Source: a virus. Taken from it: a DNA stretch of 56,380 bases. The stretch is taken from positions 1 to 56,380 of the IMG/VR virus record IMGVR_UViG_3300010885_029793. The stretch is one strand, 5' to 3'. Position numbers and translations under genes: made by a program. Positions 48,823-56,380 of this stretch are shown here, piece after piece; position 1 is the stretch's first letter, and each line of letters opens with the position of its first letter. Below the pieces are notes generated by a model. The model searched no databases. It was not told the origin of the DNA and saw nothing but the letters and a program-made list of their open reading frames with translations.

Positions 48823-49745
48823 TATTCGCCCCCTTGTAAGATCGCCGCGAAGTTGCCGTTGTGCTGGCGGAAGGCTTTGGCAAACGACCGGGTATAAACC
48901 CAGGTCCCGAACTTGGCTTCCATTTCGTCCGTGATCTCGGATACGTCCAACGGTTCGGCCGATGGCGTGCCCGTAGGGACCGAGGCTGGTATCGGCCTGG
49001 CTTTACTTTTGCGTTCGATCTTGTCGGCCTCTTCGGCCGTCATGCTTTGGGCGATCGCCCGGAGGTAGCCCAGCCTGGCGACCTTTTTCCGTTCCACCAA
49101 AACCACGGCCGCCGCCGCCCACTGCCAACCGGCGACTTCGCGGTTTTCCGTGGTTTCGTGCGAACCCTCAAGTTGCATTGCCAGGGCTTGATGGTTCAGG
49201 CTATTCGCCAACCGGTCCCGCGCCACCTTGACGGCCGCCAGGTCGTCCGGGTCGCGTTGGAACGGCTCTACAAAATCGACCGGCCCGAGCGCGGTCGACG
49301 GGTTCCAATCCCCCCCCACACCCCCCCTATAGGGGGAAGAAGAAGAAGAAGAGGAAGATAAGATAGACGCGTTTTCCGCCCCAATAGGGGTGTTTTTCAC
49401 CCCCAATGGGGTAGTTTCTGCGTCCATAGGGGTGTTTTTCACCCCCGAAGGGGTAGTTTCTACCCCTGAGACAATGAACAGGCCGGATGTTGGGTCGATC
49501 GCAATAAAGGTCCGACCGACCAGTCCTTTGGATCGTAGAGACGTGATCGCCCTTTTGACGGCTTCACGGCCGCCGTCATAACGGCCCGTCAATCCCATCG
49601 TTTCCGCCAACCGGCGATAGAGCGACCCCCGGTCGGAATCGCTCGCCTGAATTTCACACAACGCAACCCAGGCCAGTTTTTCGGTTGGCGTCAGGTCATC
49701 CCGTTTCAGGATGGATAATAGCCCTGGCGAATTCTGCCCGATCAT
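48822..49745 (-). CDS. replication initiator-like protein with internal repeats
   Basis: 307 residues. The N-terminal ~85 residues form a winged-helix (LTPTEKLAWVALCEIQ, YDGGREAVKRAITSLRSKGLVGR). Residues ~92-125 contain repeats of ETTP-GVKNTP and a poly-Ser run, followed by a C-terminal domain (WQWAAAAVVLVERKKVARLG). Phage replisome organisers often share this layout (wHTH, low-complexity repeats, C-terminal domain) with the origin inside the gene. Start overlaps ERF gene (ATGA). A homopolymer tract near 49310-49330 may make it phase-variable. Confidence 0.6.
   Translation of the reverse strand: MIGQNSPGLLSILKRDDLTPTEKLAWVALCEIQASDSDRGSLYRRLAETMGLTGRYDGGREAVKRAITSLRSKGLVGRTFIAIDPTSGLFIVSGVETTPSGVKNTPMDAETTPLGVKNTPIGAENASILSSSSSSSSPYRGGVGGDWNPSTALGPVDFVEPFQRDPDDLAAVKVARDRLANSLNHQALAMQLEGSHETTENREVAGWQWAAAAVVLVERKKVARLGYLRAIAQSMTAEEADKIERKSKARPIPASVPTGTPSAEPLDVSEITDEMEAKFGTWVYTRSFAKAFRQHNGNFAAILQGGE
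49387..49470. repeat. 42-bp tandem repeats with ACCCC/GGGGT dyads (candidate origin)
   Basis: Units 49387-49428 and 49429-49470 share GGGGTGTTTTTCACCCCC, nnn, GGGGTAGTTTCT; each contains a short hairpin (ACCCCC/GGGGT), and further ACCCC copies flank them. A purine-rich (GAA)n tract lies at 49335-49355. The repeats encode the ETTPxGVKNTP units of the initiator-like protein. An intragenic origin, as in lambda gene O, would look like this. Confidence 0.5.
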
Positions 49746-50458
49746 GATCGGCCGCCGTTCTGGGCTTGGCCCTCAACGTCGCCATCGAGCCAACGTTCGG
49801 CGGCTTCCTTGCCGCGTTCGACGGCTTCGGCCGGCCAATCCTTGAGCTTTTGGGGAAAGCCTTTCTTGCGGCCGTAGGCGTCCAAAAACCGCACCACATC
49901 GGAGCCAGATTCTTCGGACCGGTCACGGGCCCAGCCGTAGATTCCACCGCCACCGCCGCCGGCCGGTTTACGGACAGGCTCGGACCGCCGGCGATCGTCG
50001 CCCCGATCTTGGCGATCGGGCGCAGGATCCCCCACGCGACCCCGGTTGGCGTTGTGCCCCTGGGCCGCGTTGCCGTCGTCGTCGTCTTCGACCTCCAAAG
50101 ACAACAGGCTCTTGAGCGTGTACCGGCGTTGATAGGTAATCGCGGCCGCCAGGTCTTGCGGACCGACCGCACCGCCGCGACCGGTCAAGGGCATTTCGGA
50201 ACCGATCCATTGGCCGGTTTTGTAGTGGACCAGCCGGGTTTGCAACCACGGCTCGCCGGCATCGCCCTTGACGCAAGGCTGAAGAATCTCAACCCCTTCG
50301 TCGGACAACGGCCCCCGGATAGCGCCCAGGATGCCGTTCAGATCCTCGTAGGTAGACCGGAAATGTTGGTTTTTGTTGTCGGCCACAATCTGGCCGAACT
50401 TCCGCCGGGCCCGGGCGACGGCCGCCAGAACTTCATTGAATTCGCTGGAACAAAGCAT
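49742..50458 (-). CDS. erf: ERF-family single-strand annealing protein
   Basis: 238 residues. AAVARARRKFGQIVADNKNQHFRSTYEDLNGILGAIRGPLSDEGVEILQPCV, then TGRGGAVGPQDLAAAITYQRRYTLKSLLSLEVEDDDDGNAAQ is the ERF family pattern (YRY..L...LGl...DDDgN). The C-terminus is Gly-rich and then basic-acidic. It anneals complementary strands during recombination. ATG at 50458 has GGAGGAC 3 nt upstream; the open frame further up (50578) lacks a good site. First gene of the replication operon. Confidence 0.92.
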   Translation of the reverse strand: MLCSSEFNEVLAAVARARRKFGQIVADNKNQHFRSTYEDLNGILGAIRGPLSDEGVEILQPCVKGDAGEPWLQTRLVHYKTGQWIGSEMPLTGRGGAVGPQDLAAAITYQRRYTLKSLLSLEVEDDDDGNAAQGHNANRGRVGDPAPDRQDRGDDRRRSEPVRKPAGGGGGGIYGWARDRSEESGSDVVRFLDAYGRKKGFPQKLKDWPAEAVERGKEAAERWLDGDVEGQAQNGGRS

Positions 50459-50479
50459 GGGTCCTCCACGTATCAAATA

Positions 50480-50494
50480 GCGCCGAATCGGTAA
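50480..50494. promoter_or_regulatory. dyad-type operator copy in the ERF leader
   Basis: GCGCCGAATCGGTAA, 22 nt before the ERF start; same family as the dyads at P1-P6. Confidence 0.6.
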
Positions 50495-50521
50495 TTCTTG
50501 CCCAGTTTGTACCGGATGAAT

Positions 50522-50536
50522 TGACCGAATAGGGAA
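50522..50536. promoter_or_regulatory. dyad-type operator copy in the ERF leader
   Basis: TGACCGAATAGGGAA; second leader copy, 42 bp from the first (four helical turns). Confidence 0.55.
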
Positions 50537-50616
50537 AAACGACCTAAAATTGGGAAAGCGGTTGGACCACCCTCCCACGGTCGACCTGTCCTCCGCTCAC
50601 CAGGGCGGACGACTGA

Positions 50617-50644
50617 ATGATAGCGATTTATTACCGATTCGCAA
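50617..50644 (-). promoter_or_regulatory. probable promoter of the replication operon
   Basis: Minus strand: -35 TTGCGA (50644-50639), 16 bp, -10 TATCAT (50622-50617). The -35 lies inside the palindrome 50627-50661, so a bound regulator would block it. Confidence 0.5.
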
Positions 50645-50661
50645 CACGAATCGGTAATAAA
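50627..50661. promoter_or_regulatory. 35-bp palindrome between the regulator and replication operon
   Basis: Perfect 15-bp arms TTTATTACCGATTCG / CGAATCGGTAATAAA with 5-bp spacer CAACA. The CCGAATCGG core matches the early-promoter dyads. It lies 16 bp before the XRE regulator start. Confidence 0.85.
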
Positions 50662-50677
50662 TACGAAAGGAATATTT

Positions 50678-51097
50678 ATGACACCGTCCGAAAAGAAGCA
50701 ACTTACCAATTTCACGGCCAATCTTGACGCCGAATTGCGTCGGCGTGATTGGACGGATACGGAACTTACCGAGCGATCGGGCGTTTATCGTGGTCGATTT
50801 TCGAAATGGCGGAACGGCGAAGGGTCGCCGACCTTGAGCCACTTGATTCGCTTGTCCGACGCTTTGGGCTTGCCGATTGACGCGATCGCCCGAGGTATTG
50901 CCGGTCCGCCGGCGATCGGCAGCGAACAGAAGATTTTGCTGGATCTGGTGTTTGCCGGCACGAATCCGATTGGGCTTTCTGAGGCGTTGCGTCGACTTGC
51001 AACCGGCCATCCTTCGCCGCCCGAACCGGTGGAAGCGCCACTGGTCTCCGGACCGATCGTGCGGAAAAAAGGCCGGCCACGTCGCCAGGCCGATTGA
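50678..51097 (+). CDS. XRE-family transcriptional regulator (candidate phage repressor)
   Basis: 139 residues. The N-terminal HTH spans ~20-75 (WTDTELTERSGVYRGRFSKWRNGEGSPTLSHLIRLSDALGLP), followed by a linker and an Ala/Pro/Arg-rich C-terminus (VRKKGRPRRQAD, an AT-hook-like GRPRR). No S24 peptidase domain, so induction by RecA cleavage is not expected. ATG at 50678 with AAAGGAA 7 nt upstream. It is transcribed away from the replication operon over a palindrome and likely binds it. Confidence 0.8.
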   Translation: MTPSEKKQLTNFTANLDAELRRRDWTDTELTERSGVYRGRFSKWRNGEGSPTLSHLIRLSDALGLPIDAIARGIAGPPAIGSEQKILLDLVFAGTNPIGLSEALRRLATGHPSPPEPVEAPLVSGPIVRKKGRPRRQAD

Positions 51098-51145
51098 CAT
51101 TTGTTCCCGCATCGCCTATTATTCATGCACGCTCACCGCGTTATT

Positions 51146-51195
51146 CCCCGCGTTGCCGGTCCGGGTCCTTCCGGCGGCGCGGGGATCTTTTATTT
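51146..51195 (+). terminator. intrinsic terminator after the XRE regulator
   Basis: CCCCGCG (51146-51152) / CGCGGGG (51178-51184) with inner GCCGG/CCGGC, then ATCTTTTATTT. It overlaps the stop of the convergent 51190-51423 gene. Confidence 0.8.
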
Positions 51196-51423
51196 AATGG
51201 TGATTCGGTAACGCACGACCCATAATTCGAAATCCAGTTCCACCCAACCTGGTTTAACCGGGTACTGTCGGGCCGCGTCTTTTTTCATCGACTCAAACGC
51301 CAGGCAAATTTGCCGGACGGTTAAGGGGTCGACGTGAATTGTTTCCGTTTCATAAATCGCGTCAAAAGCCTCGGGAACCGGGATCGACAACCCGAGAAGC
51401 TGAACCGATTGCGGGATGGTCAT
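51190..51423 (-). CDS. hypothetical protein
   Basis: 77 residues, starting MTIPQSVQLLGLSIPVPEAF, alpha/beta, with ETETIHVDPLTVRQICLAF and a hydrophobic C-terminal strand (VELDFELWVVRYRITIK). Last gene of the distal tail series, after a 60-bp gap. No family is recognised. Confidence 0.5.
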   Translation of the reverse strand: MTIPQSVQLLGLSIPVPEAFDAIYETETIHVDPLTVRQICLAFESMKKDAARQYPVKPGWVELDFELWVVRYRITIK

Positions 51424-51483
51424 TAGGTCGTCTCACGCGTTGAGGTATCGTTTCAGAAAAGTTAACCGGTTGGTATACGGGCG

Positions 51484-52719
51484 TCAACTTGGTAGATCCG
51501 GACATTTTCCGCATTCGTCATAAGTCACTCGGCGACCGATCTTTCCGCATTTTGCCGAATTGCAACCACACGGCTCGCGGAATTTACAGCGTCGGGCCGC
51601 TTCGTTTCGGCGTGCCAGTTTGACCAGGTCGGCCGCGTCGGCCGGGCCCGCGTGATCCTTAATCGCGATGGTCGGCCGGAACACCCGACCGGCCGCCGGA
51701 CAAAGCACCGGTTTGCCGGTTCGGTCGGCGATCAGCCGGGCTTGTTCGGGTTCCGATTCCGCGAACAGGTCGACGCTAGATTGACGGTACGCGGCCGCCT
51801 TGTGATCGGCGATCTGATCGACCCAAGATCGACCGGGGTCGATCGGGGATTCCCGCATGATCAAGCGATCCACCGAAATCCCCCAACGATCAAGCCAGGC
51901 CCGGGTTTCCGGCTCGTATTTGCAATGCCTGGCCGTGACGATGCCGGCGATCTTTGCACGCCTGGGAATGTATAGCGGCTTGGTATTGGTCAAAAACTGG
52001 CGATATCGCGGCCCGTCGTCGTCGTCGCCTGGCGGGCAATCGTGGCAAAGAATCCCGTCGAAATCGAAATAGCATTGTTGCCCGTGGCCGGCGTTGACCC
52101 AATTCCACTCCAGATAATGTTCGCCCGATAGGCTGGCCGCAAACAGGTCAACGGAATGGGAGCCCAACGGATGGACGTACACGGCCGCCCGAACGATTTC
52201 GGCGTCCGGGAAGAATTGGCGGACAACCGGTTCGGCCGAACGCATCGCGTTTCCACGGGCGACCGTATCGTCGATCAGAAGGATCTTGTCGCCCTCACGT
52301 TTCGATGCGTGCATCCGGTAGCCGTGACCGCAGGAAACCACGCCGGTTTGCGTCGACACGGACCAAAGCGGAATGTGCAGGCCGTACGCGACCAGGCCGG
52401 CCGGAACCAGGCCGGACCGGGCGATCCCCACGACCGCCCCGATTCCGGGCGGAAGATGCGAGATCAAGCGTTGGGTATCAGACGCCAGACGTGCCGACGT
52501 GATGAACGTATCCGGATCAATCGTTTCGCCGGTCGCGTTCTGGGCGATCGGTTTATCGGGAACGACGTACGGGAACCCCTGGTATTGATAACCGTCCGCA
52601 ACCGTGCCGCCGGAATGATGAACGATTGGGTCGATCCAGGCCGCCGACAATGCCAGGCGTTTGCAAAGGCCGGCGTCTTCCAGACATTGGCCCGCGACCG
52701 GACAGTTTGCACAACGCAT
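51484..52719 (-). CDS. phosphoribosyltransferase-HAD phosphatase fusion with Cys-rich ends
   Basis: 411 residues. N-terminal CANCPVAGQCLEDAGLC cluster; PRTase domain (~80-205) with the PRPP loop KILLIDDTVARGNAM; HAD domain (~225-360) with DFDGILCHD (motif I), GIVTARH (motif II), DHKAAAY (Lys) and DLFAESEPEQARLI (acidic motif); C-terminal CKFREPCGCNSAKCGKIGRR...CGKC. It would transfer or remove ribose 5-phosphate on a base and dephosphorylate the product; clusters may bind Zn or Fe-S. ATG at 52719 overlaps the upstream stop (TAATG). Metabolic enzyme in a tail operon. Confidence 0.8.
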   Translation of the reverse strand: MRCANCPVAGQCLEDAGLCKRLALSAAWIDPIVHHSGGTVADGYQYQGFPYVVPDKPIAQNATGETIDPDTFITSARLASDTQRLISHLPPGIGAVVGIARSGLVPAGLVAYGLHIPLWSVSTQTGVVSCGHGYRMHASKREGDKILLIDDTVARGNAMRSAEPVVRQFFPDAEIVRAAVYVHPLGSHSVDLFAASLSGEHYLEWNWVNAGHGQQCYFDFDGILCHDCPPGDDDDGPRYRQFLTNTKPLYIPRRAKIAGIVTARHCKYEPETRAWLDRWGISVDRLIMRESPIDPGRSWVDQIADHKAAAYRQSSVDLFAESEPEQARLIADRTGKPVLCPAAGRVFRPTIAIKDHAGPADAADLVKLARRNEAARRCKFREPCGCNSAKCGKIGRRVTYDECGKCPDLPS

Positions 52720-53963
52720 TAAGGCGCCTCCGCAATCCGGCATTTCACGCCGCCCCAAAATTCTTGTTGAGCCGCAACGCACGGATTTGAAAACGAATCT
52801 TCCGTATAAGGACCGCCCGTCGCCAGTAATGGCGAACAGGTCAGCGTCAATTTTCTTGACTTAAATATTCCGTCAGCCCCGCTGAAAAAAAGCAGGTCAC
52901 CAAAATCTAGTATATCGCCTGAAGTATTTGCAAACGCTAGCATTGCTACCGGATAAAAACTGTAATTCATGCACCAAAAAGCCAGGCTCGGGCCAATAGT
53001 TGTTGTTTGGCCAATTGAAGAACTCGATGATCCCGCTGTTAGCGTCAGCGTGTATGGTGTCGACCATACGGGAACGCTCATCGCGCTATTGGAATCAATA
53101 AAATAAATGTATTTGCATCCTATGTAATCTAGCTGGATATCTTGCGGATCGAACGACCCCTCAAAAATGGTCGGTGTAAAATTTGGAAATGTTCCCGTAA
53201 AAACGCATTTTCTGACCGTGCCTTCGATGTGTAGATCAAGCGGACCTTTAATTGGCATGTTTTTACAACAATGCAAAAAACAGCCATTTGGAAATTCCGG
53301 AGAAAGACTAGCGCTAATATGTCCAGGGTCGTAATCAGACGTGGGGATTGTAGCCGTTCCGGTTTGCGTGATCATACCCGTTTTGGAAATTGTCCAGTTG
53401 ATAGGCCGCGAAACAAGCCAGGGCAATGGAAAAGCATATCGGCCAGATTCGTCTGTGGTTCCTGTGGCGATCATGTCGCCGTTGGACGCGTCCACGATCG
53501 ATACGTCCGCGCCTGGCAGACTAACGCCGCCAAGGTATGACGGCGGGCAGCAGATACCGCCGGAACCAACCGTGACCCATCGGTTGTCTGGTTGCCAGAC
53601 GCCATATCGTTTGAACTCAAAGAAGTTTTGGCCGTTGACAGGTTTGACCAAAACGATTTTTCCATCTAATCCTTCTTCGCCATTAACTTCCGTTCCGACC
53701 AGGCCGACACCCGCCGAGAAAACATCATCGTCGCCAGACACGTTTGTTGTTAATGGGTAAAGTCGGTAGGGGTTTGACGATCCGCCAAGTTTTGCCCAAA
53801 ACGACCGAGCTTCTGTGATTTCGATCGTTTGGCCGTTACTGTTTTGGCGAACAGCGATACCATTTGCGCCGGCTCGCACCGCATTGGCGTTGGCCTCTCC
53901 AAAAATCTGATTGAGCGAGTTAGCCGTTAGTTTATCGCCGCCGTTTGGGTCGCGTACGTCCAA
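52719..53963 (-). CDS. distal tail protein with a CnaB/carboxypeptidase-regulatory-like domain
   Basis: 414 residues. N-terminus MDVRDPNGGDKLTANSLNQ is shared with the next gene (MDVREPKAGDTLSAKWLRQ). Residues ~145-215 (GGVSLPGADVSIVDASNGDM to the SGRYAFPLP strand) look like a carboxypeptidase-regulatory/CnaB fold used on phage tail tips. The C-terminal half is Cys- and aromatic-rich. Start is TTG at 53963 with AGGAG 8 nt upstream. DNA is more A/T-rich. Probably a tip or fibre-attachment protein. Confidence 0.6.
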   Translation of the reverse strand: MDVRDPNGGDKLTANSLNQIFGEANANAVRAGANGIAVRQNSNGQTIEITEARSFWAKLGGSSNPYRLYPLTTNVSGDDDVFSAGVGLVGTEVNGEEGLDGKIVLVKPVNGQNFFEFKRYGVWQPDNRWVTVGSGGICCPPSYLGGVSLPGADVSIVDASNGDMIATGTTDESGRYAFPLPWLVSRPINWTISKTGMITQTGTATIPTSDYDPGHISASLSPEFPNGCFLHCCKNMPIKGPLDLHIEGTVRKCVFTGTFPNFTPTIFEGSFDPQDIQLDYIGCKYIYFIDSNSAMSVPVWSTPYTLTLTAGSSSSSIGQTTTIGPSLAFWCMNYSFYPVAMLAFANTSGDILDFGDLLFFSGADGIFKSRKLTLTCSPLLATGGPYTEDSFSNPCVAAQQEFWGGVKCRIAEAP

Positions 53964-53978
53964 TGTGTGACTCCTTCG

Positions 53979-54797
53979 TTAGTATGGCGGAACGTTGATC
54001 GTGCAGGACGTGAATCCGGTTAGCGTCGACACGGTCCCGGTAATCGGGTAGACCAGCCGAAACGGCGAGCAGGTCGTTGACGTCGGATCGGTGGTAGAAC
54101 ATTCGGTCGCAAATGCGGAGCAACCCGATCCGGAAATCGGTTCCTTGACCAGTCGGTTGACGCCAATATTTACGGTCCTGACACAAACGGTTAATTTCTT
54201 GGTCGCATTAGAAAGCGTGACGGAAAACAGATATGTTCCCACTCCGACGACCGTCCAGGTTCCCGAGATGCAATCAGCCGTGATGGATGCCGATAATGGG
54301 AAGTCGTGCGTTGTGTCGATAATCTTTCCCGTAAGAACGACCGGCGTTCCAGATCCGGAGAACGTTGCTTGTAACACGGCCGGAATAGGCGTCCCAGAAC
54401 AGTCGGGCCATGTTGAGTCGTAGCAAGCCGGACAATTGGCAATCTGAAACCGAAAATCGTCGGATGCTTGAGTGTACTGTGCCCAAACGATCAAGCCGCG
54501 ACCGCCTAATCCGCTTTGACTATTGACCTCTTTGGCAACAATTGTCCGGACGTCGTCCCACCCGCCACGCGGCCGAGGGTTCAAAATCTTGGCATTGTAA
54601 ACGCCTGGGCTTTTTTCGGTCGTGATGCGAATAAATGCAGACGGATCATTCAACAGGCCAAGGGCTAATCCGCTTGGCGTTTGAGATCCGACCAAACGGC
54701 CGCCAGGTCTGACCTGATTAGTCCTGGTGATATCGAGCAATTGGCGAAGCCATTTGGCCGATAGCGTATCTCCGGCTTTCGGTTCGCGGACATCCAT
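53979..54797 (-). CDS. distal tail protein, paralogue of 52719-53963
   Basis: 272 residues. Same N-terminal module (MDVREPKAGDTLSAKWLRQLL), a middle segment with GGRGLIVWAQYTQASDDFRF, and a C-terminal beta-rich domain with paired cysteines (CPACYDSTWPDCSG, CSAFATECSTTDPTSTTC). ATG at 54797 with GAGGTG upstream. The pair differ in length and C-terminal domains, as adaptors carrying alternative tips would. Confidence 0.6.
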   Translation of the reverse strand: MDVREPKAGDTLSAKWLRQLLDITRTNQVRPGGRLVGSQTPSGLALGLLNDPSAFIRITTEKSPGVYNAKILNPRPRGGWDDVRTIVAKEVNSQSGLGGRGLIVWAQYTQASDDFRFQIANCPACYDSTWPDCSGTPIPAVLQATFSGSGTPVVLTGKIIDTTHDFPLSASITADCISGTWTVVGVGTYLFSVTLSNATKKLTVCVRTVNIGVNRLVKEPISGSGCSAFATECSTTDPTSTTCSPFRLVYPITGTVSTLTGFTSCTINVPPY

Positions 54798-54829
54798 TGC
54801 GCACCTCAGTAATCCTTACCACCGCGACA

Positions 54830-55627
54830 TCAAACAAACAAAGCATTCAGGTCAGCCGTTGGCATGATTGGCGCCCCATCGAAGAGCCGGACCGGTGCTT
54901 CCCAACCACCGCTGTCTGGCCGTAGGATCATGTTATGTGGAATGTAGCGCCACCGGAACTTATGCGTGATCTGGTACGAAACCACGCCGCCTAATGATGT
55001 TTGGATGTTTTCGCTTGGTCCCATATAGAGTACGGTTCCTGGCGCCAAGCCGTAATGGTTTGGCAGGAAGACTGTGGAATTGACGTATCCCTGAAGGCTG
55101 GTCCAAAGGCCCAACGCTCGCGATGGAACTTTGTAAAAGGTGAGCGAAAAATCCAGGGTTGGGATTGGTAGTCCAACTTCGGTATTTATGATCCGGCCAT
55201 CCGACGGAAACTGAAACGCGGAGCCCGGCAACGTGATAAAGTCAGACGCGCCGTCGTATTGTTCGGTGAAGAACGGGTTTTGGTCCTGGTCGTAGGAATA
55301 GGTTTTGAAAGCTACTTTGACCTTAGCTTTGGAGTATGTCAGGTTGTCTTTATCGTAACCCGTGTAGTCGGCGTCGACGTCATACGCGTACATGGGAATT
55401 TTGTAGGGCGGGTCGGGCCACAAAAGAGGAACCAGCCGTGTGGCCGATAATCCGCCTGGAAACGTGACGGTTTCTGGCATTCCGCCAACGACCGTCAGGA
55501 AATCGTCCAGGTCTTGAAGATCGACGGCCCAACATGCGGTCCCCTGGCGACCATCTTTGCTTGCCTTAATCGTGGTCGATTTGTAGAGCCGGACGGCGGA
55601 CGCCGGTAGTTGCGATTCAATAGACAT
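54830..55627 (-). CDS. distal tail protein
   Basis: 265 residues. MSIESQLPASAVRLYKSTTIK, a central beta-rich region (TLDFSLTFYKVPSRALGLW, YQITHKFRWRYIPHNMILRPDSGGWE) and a C-terminal loop. Position directly after the tape measure suggests distal tail or baseplate hub. ATG at 55627, with GGAG 10 nt upstream, is preferred to TTG at 55636. Ends 33 nt before the tandem pair. Confidence 0.6.
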   Translation of the reverse strand: MSIESQLPASAVRLYKSTTIKASKDGRQGTACWAVDLQDLDDFLTVVGGMPETVTFPGGLSATRLVPLLWPDPPYKIPMYAYDVDADYTGYDKDNLTYSKAKVKVAFKTYSYDQDQNPFFTEQYDGASDFITLPGSAFQFPSDGRIINTEVGLPIPTLDFSLTFYKVPSRALGLWTSLQGYVNSTVFLPNHYGLAPGTVLYMGPSENIQTSLGGVVSYQITHKFRWRYIPHNMILRPDSGGWEAPVRLFDGAPIMPTADLNALFV

Positions 55628-55632
55628 GGCGA

Positions 55633-56380
55633 TCAATCTCCAATGACGGCCGGTCGTGGCCGGTTTAGCGCGTCGGCTTGCGCTTGGTTGGACGTGTAGA
55701 TCATGCGAAGCAAATCTTCGACCTTGCGTTCATGCGTGTTTCCAACCACGCCAGACTGAACGTGCTGCAGATATTGCATTGCCCCCATCATTTGTGGGGC
55801 TTGGGTTTTTTGCTGTTCAGGCTTGTAATTGTAGCCGGCCTGAAAGACGTCCTCTTCCATCTTGTCGGACGCCTTGGCGACCATTTCTTCCGACGCCATC
55901 TGGGCAGATTCTTTATCCATGCCCGAAGACATCAAGACCTTATCCAGTTTGCCCATCACTGAATCTTCGGCTTGCTCTTTGGTCGCGCCGGCCAATCGGG
56001 CGTTCATCAGTTCGCTGCGAATCCGATCGTCGGCACCAACGACCAGGCCCCGGGCTTGCTTTTCGGCTTCGTCGCGGGCTTTGTCATCCTTGGCTTCTTC
56101 GGCCTTGGTTTTTCCTTCGGCTTGCTGGTTTTCTTTGGCCCGACTTTCTTCCAAAAGCCGTTTGGCCGCCTCTTGCTGGCCGACCTGGTCTTGAATCATG
56201 CGGTCCCGTAGTTTGGCCGCCGCCGCTTCCTGGGACTTGTCGGCCGCGCGACCGGCCACGTCGCCCGCGACTTCGTCATCTTCGATCAAGCCGTTTGACT
56301 TCAGGAATCGCTTGGCTTTTTGCTTGAACTGGGCGTTGATGCGTTCGCCGGAAATGCCCGATTCTCCCGCCGCCGATTCC
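55633..56380 (-). CDS. tail length tape-measure protein, C-terminal part
   Basis: The frame enters from base 1 of the circle (56257) and stops at 55633; it encodes the acidic, Ala/Glu/Gln/Lys-rich C-terminal 208 residues, including RDRMIQDQVGQQEAAKRLLEES and a PEQQKTQAPQMMGAMQYLQ segment. The bases 56258-56380 duplicate 1-123. Its stop overlaps a TTG start candidate of the next gene. Confidence 0.85.
   Translation of the reverse strand, partial: ESAAGESGISGERINAQFKQKAKRFLKSNGLIEDDEVAGDVAGRAADKSQEAAAAKLRDRMIQDQVGQQEAAKRLLEESRAKENQQAEGKTKAEEAKDDKARDEAEKQARGLVVGADDRIRSELMNARLAGATKEQAEDSVMGKLDKVLMSSGMDKESAQMASEEMVAKASDKMEEDVFQAGYNYKPEQQKTQAPQMMGAMQYLQHVQSGVVGNTHERKVEDLLRMIYTSNQAQADALNRPRPAVIGD
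56258..56380. repeat. terminal direct repeat, right copy (assembly overlap)
   Basis: Exact copy of positions 1-123. Removing it leaves a 56,257-bp circle. Confidence 0.95.

Overview
The window is one complete siphovirus-type temperate phage genome opened inside its tape-measure gene. The first 123 bases recur as the last 123 (1-123 = 56258-56380). Joining the ends restores a single uninterrupted 684-residue frame (1430 down to 1, then 56257 down to 55633), so the unit is a circle of 56,257 bp, or a circularly permuted molecule. DNA is GC-rich. The likely host is a planctomycete: an early cargo gene (22910-23395) starts with the LExxExRELLS-type N-terminal motif that is characteristic of planctomycete exported proteins. 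This host call is an inference.

Late genes, minus strand, read right to left: holin-like protein, CsrA-like regulator, Rz-like protein (21783-20920), terminase small and large subunits, portal, a giant MuF-family protein, a 103-residue orphan, HK97-type protease, major capsid protein, decoration-like protein, a tRNA-like gene, connector and tail-completion genes, a beta-helix spike, a tail terminator fused to a repeat-rich domain, tail tube proteins, chaperone and tape measure. The series continues across the junction with distal tail proteins, two tandem paralogues, and a phosphoribosyltransferase-HAD fusion (55627-51190).

A second minus-strand block (30166-23973) carries an HTH protein, a zinc-ribbon protein, small membrane proteins, a C39-like cysteine peptidase, an HTH-metallophosphoesterase fusion, a DNA methyltransferase and a ParB-like protein. 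Interleaved plus-strand genes (21964-23978 and 30416-36011) are short, mostly unknown, often single-gene units. Six of these units share a promoter with a near-invariant spacer (consensus CCGGCGAAGTCG before TATATT); five of the six also carry a 15-bp dyad just upstream. They include DUF932, DUF2786 and Gp157 family proteins.

The integration module (36878-38221) has an attP with the 3' half of a tRNA gene (tRNA-Ala-like), flanked by five copies of GGGCAGGG, next to a tyrosine integrase. Downstream, on the minus strand, lie a 1018-residue tail spike and small regulators. The replication and recombination operon (50458-44138) encodes an ERF annealing protein, an initiator-like protein with internal DNA repeats, a zinc protein, an HhH protein, a sliding clamp, a nuclease, a sigma factor, and a deoxyribosyltransferase-kinase fusion. 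An XRE-type regulator (50678-51097) diverges from this operon over a 35-bp palindrome related to the early dyads.

Model (inference): the XRE regulator controls the dyad-bearing early promoters and the replication operon. The phage clamp and ERF act with the host polymerase. The phage sigma factor switches on the late block. The integrase supports lysogeny, during which the single-gene cargo units may be expressed.
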